In this document: positions 1 through 7,737 of the stretch, piece by piece
Layout of the letters: every line of letters begins with the position of its first letter
Position numbering within the stretch: the first letter of the stretch is position 1
NCBI GenBank assembly: GCA_012841485.1
Contig: DUUU01000141.1
Span: 1 to 17,248, forward strand
From: Armatimonadota bacterium
GTDB taxonomy: Bacteria > Armatimonadota > JAAZEB01
Reading direction: 5' to 3'
DNA length: 17,248 bases
Notes under the pieces: model-generated
What the model was told of the DNA's origin: nothing
The model's database searches: none
What the model saw: only the letters and a program-made list of their open reading frames with translations
Program-made: the position numbers and the translations under genes

Positions 1-162
1 AGCGCCGGCCGCGGCCACGACCTCTACATGCTCCCTGCCAAACCAACGAAGCCAGGGCGACACCAGGCGCGTGCTGATGATGACGGCATCGGGCCCCAGC
101 TCCGCCCGGATCTGCTGCCAGGCTTCCTGCTTTGTACGAGCCTTATAGCGAACGATCTTCAT
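1..162 (-). CDS. flhF: Flagellar GTPase FlhF, N-terminal fragment (cut by window edge)
   Basis: Only the first 54 codons are present; the gene runs off the left edge. The visible N-terminus begins MKIVRYKARTKQEAWQQIR and continues with an ELGPDAVIIS stretch, which is the family's characteristic opening. FlhF is an SRP-type GTPase at the cytoplasmic membrane that controls the site and number of flagella. The GTPase (NG) domain with its P-loop lies outside the window, so catalytic residues cannot be checked. Its ATG overlaps the flhA stop by 4 bp (ATGA), which indicates translational coupling at the distal end of the fliO-flhA operon. The identity rests on the N-terminal motif plus the conserved flhA-flhF order. 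Confidence 0.9.
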   Translation of the reverse strand, partial: MKIVRYKARTKQEAWQQIRAELGPDAVIISTRLVSPWLRWFGREHVEVVAAAGA

Positions 163-2273
163 TGATCGATCCTCACCACGCCCCGAGACTGCACCTGAGC
201 CTCGGGAACAAGCTCTGCATACGAGAGTACCACAAGGTTCGGGATGAAGCGCTCAGCCAGCACGAAGAGATGCGGCCGGATGCGCGGCGAGCACAGCACA
301 ACGGGAGGATGCCCGAGCGTCCCCAGCTTCTCAACCTCCGCCTGAAGCTGCTGGAGCAGCTTGTCTGTCTCGGACGAATCGAGCAACAGGTGGCTGCCCT
401 GATCCGACGAGCGGATGCGATCGGTGAGGAACTGCTCCGTTCGCGGGTCCAGCATCACCACGTGGATCTTGCCATCGGCGGCCTGGTAAGTCTGGCAGAG
501 CCACCGGGCCAGCGCCCGGCGCGCTTCCTCGGTGAGCAGATCAATGCTCTTAGTAAACCGGGCAGCATCGCCCAACGCTTCCAGGATGGGAACCAGGTCG
601 CGAATGCTCACACGCTCATGAAGCAGACGCTGCAATACCCGCTGCACATCCGCCAGCGAGAGGAGGTCGGGCACCAGGCCCTGAACGGCGGCCGGCTCTC
701 GCTCGCGCACGCCATCGAGGAGCTCCTGCACGGTCTGCCGACTGAGGAGTTCATCGGCGTGTCGCCGGATCATCTCGGTCAGGTGCGTGATCAGGACGGT
801 GAGCGGGTCCACGACCGTGTAGCCAGCCAGCTCGGCAGCCTGGCGCGTAGGCTCATCCACCCAGAGCGCCGGCAGGCCAAACGCAGGCTCCTTCGCCTGA
901 ATCCCCTGGACCGGGCTCGCCACTCCGCCGGGATCCATCGCAAGGTGATGCCTGGGATAGAGCTCCGAGCGGCCAATCTCGATGCCGCGTAGCTTGATGC
1001 TGTAGGAGTTGTGCCTGAGCTGCGCGTTGTCGCGCACGCGCACGGGCGGCACGATCAGGCCCAGCTCCTGCGCGAGCTGGCGGCGCATCAGGCCCACCCG
1101 GCTGAGCAAGTGGCCTCCTTGTTGCGGGTCGGCCAGGCGGATCAATCCGTAGCCAATCTCCACCTCCACCGGGTCCACATGCAGCACACGCTCGATGTCG
1201 TCGGGCGCCTCGCTCGTGGCGGTCTCCGCGGGCGCGGGCGCTCCGACCATCTCTCCGGGGCTCTCCGCCGGCGCCTCGCGCGTCTCGGTGCCCAATGCCC
1301 TTGCGATGATGAAAAGAGCGGCAGCAATCACGAGGAAGGGGAGCTTCGGCAGCCCCGGTACCACCGCCAGTGCCAGCATCATCCCCGACGCGATCATCAC
1401 CGCTCGCGGCTGCGAGAGCGTCTGGCTGACCACCTGGTGGCCCAAGCGAGACTCGGAAGCAGCCCGCGTGACGATCACACCGGTCGCGGTCGATAGCAGG
1501 AGGGCCGGAATCTGGCAGACCAGCCCGTCGCCCACCGTGAGGAGGGTGAAGGTGCGCAGCGCCTGGAGCAAGTCCATCTTCATCTGGAACATCCCGACAG
1601 CAAATCCGCCCAGGGTGTTGACCAGGATCATGACGATTGCCGCGATTGCATCGCCACGCACGAACTTGCTCGCGCCATCCATGGCGCCATAGAAATCGGC
1701 TTCTTGCTGGATCTTGGCACGGCGCGTCCGCGCCCCCTCTTCCGAGATGAGGCCGGCGTTTAGATCGGCATCGATGGCCATCTGTTTGCCGGGCATGGCA
1801 TCCAGCGTGAAGCGCGCGGCCACCTCTGCCACGCGCCCGGCGCCCTGGGTGATCACCACGAACTGAATCACCACGAGGAGCAGGAAGATGACCAGGCCGA
1901 CGATGTAGTTTCCGCCGACGACAAACTCCCCGAACGAGGCGATCACTTCGCCGGCATAGCCGTGGAGGAGGATCAAGCGCGTGGATGAGATGTTCAGCGC
2001 CAGCCGGAAGAGCGTTGCCAGCAGGACCAGGGTCGGGAAGGATGCGAACTCCAGTGGCTCCATCGAGTAGAGGCACACCAGGAGAATCATCAGCGAGCCG
2101 GCGATATTGATGGTTAGCAGGAGGTCGAGCACCATCGGTGGCAGCGGGATGATCATCATCGCCACGACCACCACGGACATCACCGCCACCGCCATGTCGC
2201 TATGGCGCAGCAGACCACCATAGGCCGCCTGCCTCACCCCCGCGGCTCCCTGTTTCTCCACCGCTATCGCCAT
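159..2273 (-). CDS. flhA: Flagellar export gate protein FlhA
   Basis: This 704-residue protein has the usual length for FlhA, the large integral membrane component of the flagellar type III export gate. It couples proton flow to substrate entry and docks chaperone-substrate complexes through its cytoplasmic C-domain. About eight hydrophobic segments fall within roughly residues 28-330. The FHIPEP family signature between segments is clear at about residues 154-177 (RFTLDAMPGKQMAIDADLNA), including the conserved acidic and basic residues. A Pro/Ala/Glu-rich linker at about 335-365 leads to the soluble C-terminal domain. The ATG follows the flhB TAG with no gap and the stop overlaps the flhF start, so all three are probably translated in a coupled way. 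A second in-frame ATG at residue 27 is possible, but the first matches the abutting arrangement. Confidence 0.97.
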   Translation of the reverse strand: MAIAVEKQGAAGVRQAAYGGLLRHSDMAVAVMSVVVVAMMIIPLPPMVLDLLLTINIAGSLMILLVCLYSMEPLEFASFPTLVLLATLFRLALNISSTRLILLHGYAGEVIASFGEFVVGGNYIVGLVIFLLLVVIQFVVITQGAGRVAEVAARFTLDAMPGKQMAIDADLNAGLISEEGARTRRAKIQQEADFYGAMDGASKFVRGDAIAAIVMILVNTLGGFAVGMFQMKMDLLQALRTFTLLTVGDGLVCQIPALLLSTATGVIVTRAASESRLGHQVVSQTLSQPRAVMIASGMMLALAVVPGLPKLPFLVIAAALFIIARALGTETREAPAESPGEMVGAPAPAETATSEAPDDIERVLHVDPVEVEIGYGLIRLADPQQGGHLLSRVGLMRRQLAQELGLIVPPVRVRDNAQLRHNSYSIKLRGIEIGRSELYPRHHLAMDPGGVASPVQGIQAKEPAFGLPALWVDEPTRQAAELAGYTVVDPLTVLITHLTEMIRRHADELLSRQTVQELLDGVREREPAAVQGLVPDLLSLADVQRVLQRLLHERVSIRDLVPILEALGDAARFTKSIDLLTEEARRALARWLCQTYQAADGKIHVVMLDPRTEQFLTDRIRSSDQGSHLLLDSSETDKLLQQLQAEVEKLGTLGHPPVVLCSPRIRPHLFVLAERFIPNLVVLSYAELVPEAQVQSRGVVRIDQ

Positions 2274-3329
2274 CTAGGACTTCCTTCCGTAGGTGCGATA
2301 GATAAACGCCAGCACCTCGGCCACCGCGCGGAACAACGTCTCTGGAATGGCATGGCCCACTTTGACCATGCGGTAGAGGGCCCGCGCCAGGGGCGGATTG
2401 CGCACTATCGGCACGTGGTGCCTCCGGGCAATGGTGCGGATCTTCTCCGCCAGGAGCAGCCGTCCCTTGGCCACGACAACGGGCGCGGCGTGCTTTTCCG
2501 GATCATAGCGCAGAGCAACGGCAAGATGCGTGGGGTTGGTAATCACGACGTCGGCAGTTGCGACATCCTGCACCATCCGCCGCCGCGCCATCTCGCGCTG
2601 TATCTGCCGCACGCGCGCCTTGAGCTGAGGATCTCCCTCCTGCTCGCGGTATTCCTCCTTCACCTGCTGCTTGGTCATCCGCAGGCTGCGGCTATACTCG
2701 AACCGCTGATAGAGGCAGTCGAGCGCGCCAATCGCCAGAAGAGCCACGCAGACGCGCGTCATCAGGCCGCGGCACAGACCCCCGAAGGCAGCGACGCCCA
2801 CGCCGACCGGCAGGCCGGCCAGCTCCATGAAGGCCAGGCGCTCCCGGCACGCCCAGTGGACGATAATCCCCCCCAGGATGACGCACTTGGCTATCCCCTT
2901 GAGGAGCTCGACGGCGGTGCGCATCGTTACCAGTCGCTTCAACCCCTCCAGAGGATTGATGCGGTTGACATCAAACCGCACGGCCTGCGAGCTGACGAGG
3001 AAGCCGACCTGGGCCAGCTGCGTCGACAGCGCCGCGAGAGCGGTTGCCGCGCAGATCGGCGCGAGGGCGACCGCGCCCTGACGCGCGATGGGCGCCAGCC
3101 AGATGAAGATGGAGTTGAAGACCTTGTCGGGGCGGTGAAGATCGGCGTAGGCCAGACGGAACGCGCTTTCCAGCGTCTCCCGCACGAAGCCCTGTGAAGC
3201 GACCAACACCGCGAAGCCGGCCGTGAGGGCGATCCCGGCCGTCAGGTCCTGACTACGCGCCACCTGGCCGCGCTTGCGCGCTTCCTGGCGGTGTTTGGGT
3301 GTTGCAGCCTCAGTTCGTTCACCGGCCAT
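2274..3329 (-). CDS. flhB: Flagellar export switch protein FlhB
   Basis: FlhB (351 aa) controls the switch in export specificity from rod/hook subunits to filament subunits. The N-terminus MAGERTEAATPKHRQEARKR is the conserved FlhB opening (ERTE..TPKR-like). Four hydrophobic segments follow, then a cytoplasmic domain. The self-cleavage motif NPTH is intact at residues 265-268, so autoproteolysis between Asn and Pro is expected. The ATG at 3327-3329 was chosen because the family N-terminus begins there; the 42 codons upstream in frame lie inside fliR and look unlike FlhB. The start overlaps the end of fliR by 11 bp and the stop abuts the flhA ATG, placing it inside the export operon. Confidence 0.96.
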   Translation of the reverse strand: MAGERTEAATPKHRQEARKRGQVARSQDLTAGIALTAGFAVLVASQGFVRETLESAFRLAYADLHRPDKVFNSIFIWLAPIARQGAVALAPICAATALAALSTQLAQVGFLVSSQAVRFDVNRINPLEGLKRLVTMRTAVELLKGIAKCVILGGIIVHWACRERLAFMELAGLPVGVGVAAFGGLCRGLMTRVCVALLAIGALDCLYQRFEYSRSLRMTKQQVKEEYREQEGDPQLKARVRQIQREMARRRMVQDVATADVVITNPTHLAVALRYDPEKHAAPVVVAKGRLLLAEKIRTIARRHHVPIVRNPPLARALYRMVKVGHAIPETLFRAVAEVLAFIYRTYGRKS

Positions 3330-4125
3330 AGCCCACCCCCAGGGTTGGCGCAGAGACGCGCAGGAAGAGCGCCAGCTCCTCGCGCGCTTCAGCAAAGAGG
3401 TGCGCCATGAGATAGGCAAACAGCGGAAGCGCCGCCGCCAATGCCAGCAGGGCAACCACCGCCTTGACCGATAGGGATTGAATCAGCAGGTTGAGCTGGG
3501 GCGCCGCCCGGCCCAGAATCCCGAGCCCCATGTCGGCGATGAGCATGATCGAGAGCACTGGGGCGGCCACCTGCATGCCAATCAGCCCCATCCTGATGAA
3601 GAGCTCCGTAAACCCGGATGTGATCGCGCTGGTGTATGAGAAGGTCCCGAGCGGAATCATCCGGAAGCTGTTCGCCAGCCCCTCAATGATGAGGTGATGG
3701 CCATCGAGCACCAGGAAAAGCACCATGGCCAGGAGGTACTGCAGGTAGCTCAAGGGCGAGATGGTGGAGCGGAAAGTGGGATCGACCCACCCGCCCATGC
3801 CCAGGCCCACCTGCAGGTCGATGAGCTGCGCGGCATACTGCATTGCGAGGAAGAGCAGCATCGGGATGAAGCCAATCGCCAACCCAAGGAGCGCCTCCCT
3901 CAAGATAGCCGCCGCGAAGGGGAGCACCGCCGATGGGAAGGGCGCCGTCTGCGGCACCGCCAGCGGAGCCAACACCACGGCGAGCGCCAACGCCATCAGG
4001 ATGCGAACCTGCGCCGGCACCTGGTAGTTCCCGAAGATGGGCGCGGTGACGAAGAGACCGGAGACACGCACCAGCACCAGGAGCCAGACCACGATGTGCG
4101 CCGCGATGTAATCGATGACCGCCAT
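3319..4125 (-). CDS. fliR: Flagellar export gate protein FliR
   Basis: FliR (268 aa) is one of the three proteins (FliP5-FliQ4-FliR1) forming the helical export channel at the base of the flagellum. The sequence starts MAVIDYIAAHIVVWLLVLVR and contains the conserved PIFGNYQVP stretch followed by multiple hydrophobic helices, an LIDLQVGLGMG motif and a hydrophobic C-terminus, as in the family. The ATG at 4123-4125 lies 1 bp after the fliQ stop. A longer in-frame reading beginning at 4203 would run through fliQ and has no family similarity. The end overlaps flhB by 11 bp. Length and position between fliQ and flhB agree with the standard order. Confidence 0.95.
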   Translation of the reverse strand: MAVIDYIAAHIVVWLLVLVRVSGLFVTAPIFGNYQVPAQVRILMALALAVVLAPLAVPQTAPFPSAVLPFAAAILREALLGLAIGFIPMLLFLAMQYAAQLIDLQVGLGMGGWVDPTFRSTISPLSYLQYLLAMVLFLVLDGHHLIIEGLANSFRMIPLGTFSYTSAITSGFTELFIRMGLIGMQVAAPVLSIMLIADMGLGILGRAAPQLNLLIQSLSVKAVVALLALAAALPLFAYLMAHLFAEAREELALFLRVSAPTLGVGYGR

Positions 4126-4126
4126 G

Positions 4127-4396
4127 CTACTTCGCCAATCCCGGCATCTGCGTGAACACGCGAATGGTGAAATCGATTGCCGTGCGCAGCATCCACGATC
4201 CAAACAGCGCCAGGGCCACGAACACCGCGATGATGCGCGGCACCACTTGCAGCGTGCTCTCCTGGATCTGCGTCGCCGCCTGCACGACGCTGATGGCGAG
4301 CCCGACCATCATCGAGAGACCCACTGCCGGCAGCATCAACTGCACCGCCAGAGTCAGGGCGCCTCGCGCCAGTTCGAGAACCGCTTCCTGCGACAT
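4127..4396 (-). CDS. fliQ: Flagellar export gate protein FliQ
   Basis: FliQ is a small two-helix membrane protein (89 aa, the usual size) that packs around FliP and FliR in the export gate. The sequence begins MSQEAVLELARGAL and carries two hydrophobic hairpin helices with the conserved VGLAISVVQAATQIQESTL region, a strong family signature. The ATG at 4394-4396 is preceded by an AAGGAG ribosome binding site about 10 bases upstream that overlaps the fliP stop codon. The intergenic gap to fliP is 14 bp and the gap to fliR is 1 bp. Confidence 0.96.
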   Translation of the reverse strand: MSQEAVLELARGALTLAVQLMLPAVGLSMMVGLAISVVQAATQIQESTLQVVPRIIAVFVALALFGSWMLRTAIDFTIRVFTQMPGLAK

Positions 4397-4410
4397 CGTC
4401 CGAACGCTCC

Positions 4411-5160
4411 TTACCGAAAGCTGAGCATCAACGACTGGATGACCAGGTTCCACCCATCCACCATCACAAAGAGCAACACTTTGAAGGGCAACGAGATCAT
4501 CACCGGCGGGAGCATCATCATGCCCATCGACAGAAGGATCACGGCGACCACAATATCGATCACCAGGAAAGGAACGTAGATCATGAAGCCCATCTGAAAC
4601 GCCGTCTTCAGCTCGCTGATCAGGAATGCGGGCGCCAGCACGTACGTTGGCACATCGGCTCGCGTTCGCGGCTGCTCCACGCCCCCCAGGCGCAGGAACA
4701 GCCCCAGATCCTTGGGCCGGGTCTGCGCGAAGAGGAAAGCGCGCACCGGGCCTTCGCCACGCTTCACCGCCTCATCGAGCGTGATCTGATGCGCCAGGTA
4801 GGGCTGAAGCGCCTGGCTGTTGATCTCCTTCCATACCGGCTGCATCAAGAAGAAGGTGAGAAAGAGCGCCAATCCGATGATCACCTGATTCGGCGGAACC
4901 TGCTGGATGCCAAGCGCACTGCGCGTGAAAGCCAGCACGATCACGACGCGCACGAAGGAAGTGAGCGTCAGCAGAATCGCGGGCGCAAGGGAGAGGACCG
5001 TGAGCAGCAGGATGATCTGGAGCGTGGCAGCCACATCGTGTGGGCCCCGGGCGCCACCAATGCTCACGTTCACGCGCGGTATCTCCTGGGCGAAGGCGAT
5101 CCCGGGTAGGAGCATGCCCACGCCAAGGAGCGCCAGAGTTCTGCTCAGCGCCCGGGCCAT
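4411..5160 (-). CDS. fliP: Flagellar export gate protein FliP
   Basis: FliP (249 aa) forms the core pentamer of the export channel. A cleavable signal peptide is visible at residues 1-24, ending AFA before QEIPRVNV. This fits the family, where the short periplasmic N-terminus follows a signal sequence. Four hydrophobic segments follow, with the conserved SFVRVVIVLAFTRSALG, PPNQVIIGLALFLTFF and FQMGFMIYVPFLVIDIVVA blocks. The ATG overlaps the fliO stop region by 16 bp, and an AAGGAG-type site lies about 10 bases upstream. It is followed by fliQ after 14 bp. The assignment is unambiguous. Confidence 0.97.
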   Translation of the reverse strand: MARALSRTLALLGVGMLLPGIAFAQEIPRVNVSIGGARGPHDVAATLQIILLLTVLSLAPAILLTLTSFVRVVIVLAFTRSALGIQQVPPNQVIIGLALFLTFFLMQPVWKEINSQALQPYLAHQITLDEAVKRGEGPVRAFLFAQTRPKDLGLFLRLGGVEQPRTRADVPTYVLAPAFLISELKTAFQMGFMIYVPFLVIDIVVAVILLSMGMMMLPPVMISLPFKVLLFVMVDGWNLVIQSLMLSFR

Positions 5161-6128
5161 CGCTCCTGCTCTCCTTCTCTCGCGCGCTCGCCGAGCCGCT
5201 GCAGCCCCGCGGCGCTTCGGTTGAGCGTGAAGAGGCGCCGCCGCACCTCCTCGCGAAGCTCCTCATCCGTGTACGTCTCCGGTCCTGCCACCCGCGATTC
5301 CGGGGTCGCGTCCGCCGCGGCTGCCGGTGTTCTCTCTGCCGTCGCCACCGGTGTTCTCTCCACCGCGGACTCGCTCTCCTCCGGCTTCTCCAGGAGCGCG
5401 CCTAGCTGCGCCCCGAAGCTCTCCGCATCCCCACCTCTCGCGTCCAGCACGCCCTCCACCTCCTCCTCGGGCGGCACCGACCCGGTGAGGTCGGCCAGGA
5501 GGGAAATCTGCTGCGGCGTGGAGCCGATCAGAAGGTGGTGACCTTCCACCTCCAGGAGGTGGATCGTGCGGCCGGCCCCGAGCACGATGGTGCGCCGGAT
5601 TCCCACATCGGCACTCGGGGCATTCGCCGTGCCCCCCGGCACGAACCGTCTGAGAAGAGAGAGACAGACGTAAGCGAGCGCGAGCACCACGCCCAGCTTC
5701 AGGGCCACGCCAAAGAGCCACCCGAACAGCCGCAGGGCGCCCCCCTTCTCGGGGGTGGTCGAAGCCTCGGTGAGATCGAGAGGGATCTCCTCCTCAGACC
5801 GGCCGGCCGGCGACGAAGCCGGCAGACGCTGCTGCGCCACGCCTGAACCTGCATGCATCGCCTGAGCGCTGGCCGCTGGTGGGGCTGGCTGCGGACCACG
5901 CCCGCCCGATGGTGGGAAGGCACCACCGATGCACACGAGCACCAGGAGCCCCATCGCCGCCGCTCCCACCACTACCCGTTTGCGGAGCGCAGGGTTCGCG
6001 GCAAGAAGATCGCGCATCTGCATCCACGCGGCGGGAATGCTCGCCGGCAGGCCGCTACATCGCCGCCCATCCTCGGGCGCCTTCCCGCTCCTATCTCGAA
6101 GCAAGGGCCCACTCTCGTCGCTCTTCAA
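5145..6128 (-). CDS. fliO: Flagellar biosynthesis protein FliO, probable TTG start
   Basis: FliO is an assembly factor for the FliP ring. The family-defining part is at about residues 176-214 (IRRTIVLGAGRTIHLLEVEG, then a LLIGSTPQQISLLADL stretch), preceded by a membrane helix at about 133-158. A second hydrophobic helix at about 51-69 makes this a two-helix, 327-residue FliO, longer than many homologues. The C-terminus is acidic and Ala/Pro-rich with an 8-residue tandem repeat. I chose the TTG at 6126-6128 because a strong AGGAGAGG site ends about 7 bases upstream and the predicted sigma-54 transcript starts near 6177. An ATG at 6021-6023 (292 aa product) has no visible ribosome binding site but would keep both helices. 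The gene identity is firm from motif and from its place before fliP; the start is less certain. Confidence 0.85.
   Translation of the reverse strand: MKSDESGPLLRDRSGKAPEDGRRCSGLPASIPAAWMQMRDLLAANPALRKRVVVGAAAMGLLVLVCIGGAFPPSGGRGPQPAPPAASAQAMHAGSGVAQQRLPASSPAGRSEEEIPLDLTEASTTPEKGGALRLFGWLFGVALKLGVVLALAYVCLSLLRRFVPGGTANAPSADVGIRRTIVLGAGRTIHLLEVEGHHLLIGSTPQQISLLADLTGSVPPEEEVEGVLDARGGDAESFGAQLGALLEKPEESESAVERTPVATAERTPAAAADATPESRVAGPETYTDEELREEVRRRLFTLNRSAAGLQRLGERAREGEQERWPGR
5295..5360 (-). repeat. 8-codon tandem repeat in the fliO C-terminus
   Basis: A 13-base direct repeat (CCGGTGTTCTCTC on the plus strand, at 5324-5336 and 5348-5360) recurs with a 24-base period. It encodes ERTPVATA then ERTPAAAA, followed by a decayed third copy, DATPES. 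The period is a whole number of codons, so copy changes would stay in frame. It lies in the low-complexity linker of FliO. Confidence 0.6.
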
Positions 6129-6141
6129 TGCTTGCCTCTCC

Positions 6142-6184
6142 TCTCTCCCCCGCCCGGGCGGCACGCGCCCGGGCTATAGAGAGA
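6142..6184. other. GC-rich hairpin in the predicted fliO leader
   Basis: Two copies of the self-complementary octamer GCCCGGGC (6152-6159 and 6167-6174) flank a 7-base loop. They are enclosed by TCTCTC (6142-6147) pairing with GAGAGA (6179-6184) across a 4x4 internal loop. If transcription starts near 6177, the inner hairpin occupies about the first 26 bases of the fliO mRNA, just before its ribosome binding site. There is no T-tract on either strand, so it does not look like an intrinsic terminator. A 5' stabilising or regulatory structure is an inference. Confidence 0.5.
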
Positions 6185-6187
6185 TGA

Positions 6188-6203
6188 AGCAAGCATCTTG
6201 CCA
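6188..6203 (-). promoter_or_regulatory. Sigma-54 (-24/-12) promoter for fliO operon
   Basis: Read on the minus strand this is TGGCAAGATGCTTGCT. It matches the sigma-54 consensus TGGCAC-N5-TTGCW with GG and GC exactly 12 bases apart and only the sixth base deviating. It faces fliO, with a predicted start near 6177 and a leader of about 49 bases to the TTG start. A second element with the same 12-base core sits upstream of the hook gene. Sigma-54 control of flagellar genes is well established in other bacteria. No sigma-54 gene or activator is visible in this window. Confidence 0.7.
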
Positions 6204-6204
6204 C

Positions 6205-6624
6205 GTTGCCCTCCCAGTGGCCGCGCCTCGCTCGGAGACGGACGCGACGCGCTCGCAGCCAGCCCATCAAGCGGCGGTAGCGGGAGGAGAGGCCAGGAGA
6301 TACCCGTGTTCCTGGCCGTGGATGCGCCCGCTGCCGGGCATGAGAGGTGGGGAGCGCGCTACGAGGGTGTGGAATCTTTCCTCAGCGAGCCGCGCGGATG
6401 GGGTGAATGGCCGCACGTCGGGGGAACGAGGGGCGGGCTTCCCCCTCCCGGGAACGCTCGGTGGACGCGCGGCGTGCCGCAGAAAGCCACCGCCTCCCTC
6501 TCCGTGCGCGCGGGGAGAGAGAGGCGGTTGAGCGAGACCGGCTGGTGCCGGCACTCACAGGCAGTTCGCCGGACGCGAACGGGTACTCTGTCACACGCAA
6601 GGGGCCATCGGCCCAGGTCGCCGA
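6205..6624. other. Non-coding gap between fliM and fliO
   Basis: About 420 bp with no convincing gene. Open frames on both strands give low-complexity Arg/Pro/Gly-rich products (for example a PPLSPRAHGEG-type peptide on the minus strand at 6267-6554) typical of GC-rich hairpin-bearing spacer DNA. None resembles FliN, which often follows fliM. The interval holds the probable fliM terminator at 6489-6528 and ends at the sigma-54 element of the fliO operon. Confidence 0.6.
6489..6528 (-). terminator. Probable intrinsic terminator after fliM
   Basis: ACCGCCTC (6489-6496) pairs with GAGGCGGT (6521-6528). After one C/A mismatch, CTCTCC (6498-6503) pairs with GGAGAG (6514-6519), giving a stem of 8 + 6 bp around a 10-base loop. 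On the minus strand the hairpin is followed by GGCTTTCT, a short T-rich run. It lies about 97 bases past the fliM stop, so it could end the cheY-cheX-fliM transcript and separate it from the fliO operon. The T-run is weak. Confidence 0.5.
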
Positions 6625-7644
6625 TTACACGAGAGGCTCCTCATAACCCATCAGATCCAGATCGCTCTGATCGTCCTGAACGCCTCGCGTGATCTGAAGG
6701 GCGTACCGGTTGCCGGCCACACCGGGAGCGCCGTAGAACTTCTCGGCATCCTCGATATAGAGGGGCAGCTCCTGACCGGGGCGCGTATCGAGGCGGATCA
6801 CGTCGCCCACCTCCAGCGTCGTGAGGTCCCCCATCAGGACAACCGCCGTCCCCAGGATCACCCGGCAGGTGAGCCGGGCGCCATCGAGCTGCGCGCCAAT
6901 TGCCCGCGTGGTGTCTTCGGTAGTCCCCTTATGAGCGGCCGAGAACCACTGCTCGGCGCTCAGGCGCGACATGATCGGCTCGAGAGCGATGACCGGCACG
7001 CAGACACTCATCATGCTCGTCACGCCGCATAGCTCCACCTCAAACGTCACCAGCATGACCATGTCACCCGGGAGAGCAATCTGACTGAAAAGCATGCTGG
7101 TGGAGATGCTGTGCAGCGTTGGCGTCACATCCACGAGGCTGCTCCAGGCCTCGCCCAGGTCTCGCAGAGCCAGACCCGCGATCCGCGTCATCAGCGCGCG
7201 CTCGATCTCCGTGAGCTCGCGGGGGCGGTCGGGCGGGGCGCCCTTCCCGCCCAGCATCCGGTCGATCACCGTGTAGGCGATGCCCGGGTTGATCTCCAGG
7301 ATGGCGTTGCCCTCCTCGGAGGCGAAGGAGAAGATGTTGAGCACCGTGGGGTTGGGCACCGAGCGGATGAACTCATCGTAGGAGAGTTGATCGACGCCGG
7401 TAAGAGTGACCTGCGTCTGAGCTCGCAGGTAGGTCGAGAGCGTGGTGCTCAAGAGGCGCGCATACCGCTCGTGAATCATCTCCAGCGTCCGCACCTGGTC
7501 CTTGGAGAACTTGTGCGGGCGTTTGAAGTCGTAGATCTTGATCTCGTAAGTGGCGCCGCTTTCAGGATCGAGGTCAGTGCCCTCGGCACGGTTGAACGCC
7601 GAGAGCAACGCGGTGATCTCATCTTGTGTCAGGATATCAGACAC
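6625..7644 (-). CDS. fliM: Flagellar motor switch protein FliM
   Basis: FliM (339 aa, normal length) is the C-ring protein that binds CheY-P and sets rotation direction. The N-terminal CheY-binding peptide is present at residues 3-16 (DILTQDEITALLSA). The middle CheC-like domain includes the LGGKG loop at 131-135, corresponding to the GGxG motif that contacts FliG. The C-terminal SpoA domain (about 250-330) has the LEVGDVIRLD signature. The start is GTG at 7642-7644, with a GTGAGGA-type site about 10 bases upstream. It follows cheX after a 93 bp gap and is the last gene of a cheY-cheX-fliM set. No fliN follows it. Confidence 0.96.
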   Translation of the reverse strand: MSDILTQDEITALLSAFNRAEGTDLDPESGATYEIKIYDFKRPHKFSKDQVRTLEMIHERYARLLSTTLSTYLRAQTQVTLTGVDQLSYDEFIRSVPNPTVLNIFSFASEEGNAILEINPGIAYTVIDRMLGGKGAPPDRPRELTEIERALMTRIAGLALRDLGEAWSSLVDVTPTLHSISTSMLFSQIALPGDMVMLVTFEVELCGVTSMMSVCVPVIALEPIMSRLSAEQWFSAAHKGTTEDTTRAIGAQLDGARLTCRVILGTAVVLMGDLTTLEVGDVIRLDTRPGQELPLYIEDAEKFYGAPGVAGNRYALQITRGVQDDQSDLDLMGYEEPLV

Positions 7645-7737
7645 TTCGCTTCATCCTCACCCTGGAAAGGATGCTGGCGCCGGCGGGTCGCGATGCCCCG
7701 GGGAGGCGCCTGCCCAACGCCAGACTCCCGCCCAGGC

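Noticed and set aside
853..2076. 407-codon minus-strand frame within flhA
   Set aside because: It is an alternate frame of FlhA, Arg/Gly/Asp-rich, without a recognisable domain; FlhA itself is intact.
2202..3197. 331-codon plus-strand open frame opposite flhB
   Set aside because: It is antisense to FlhB, which has intact family motifs including NPTH. The product is low-complexity.
5929..6531. 200-codon plus-strand frame across the fliO start and the fliM-fliO gap
   Set aside because: It is low-complexity, runs over the fliO N-terminus, promoter and terminator hairpin, and has no family features.
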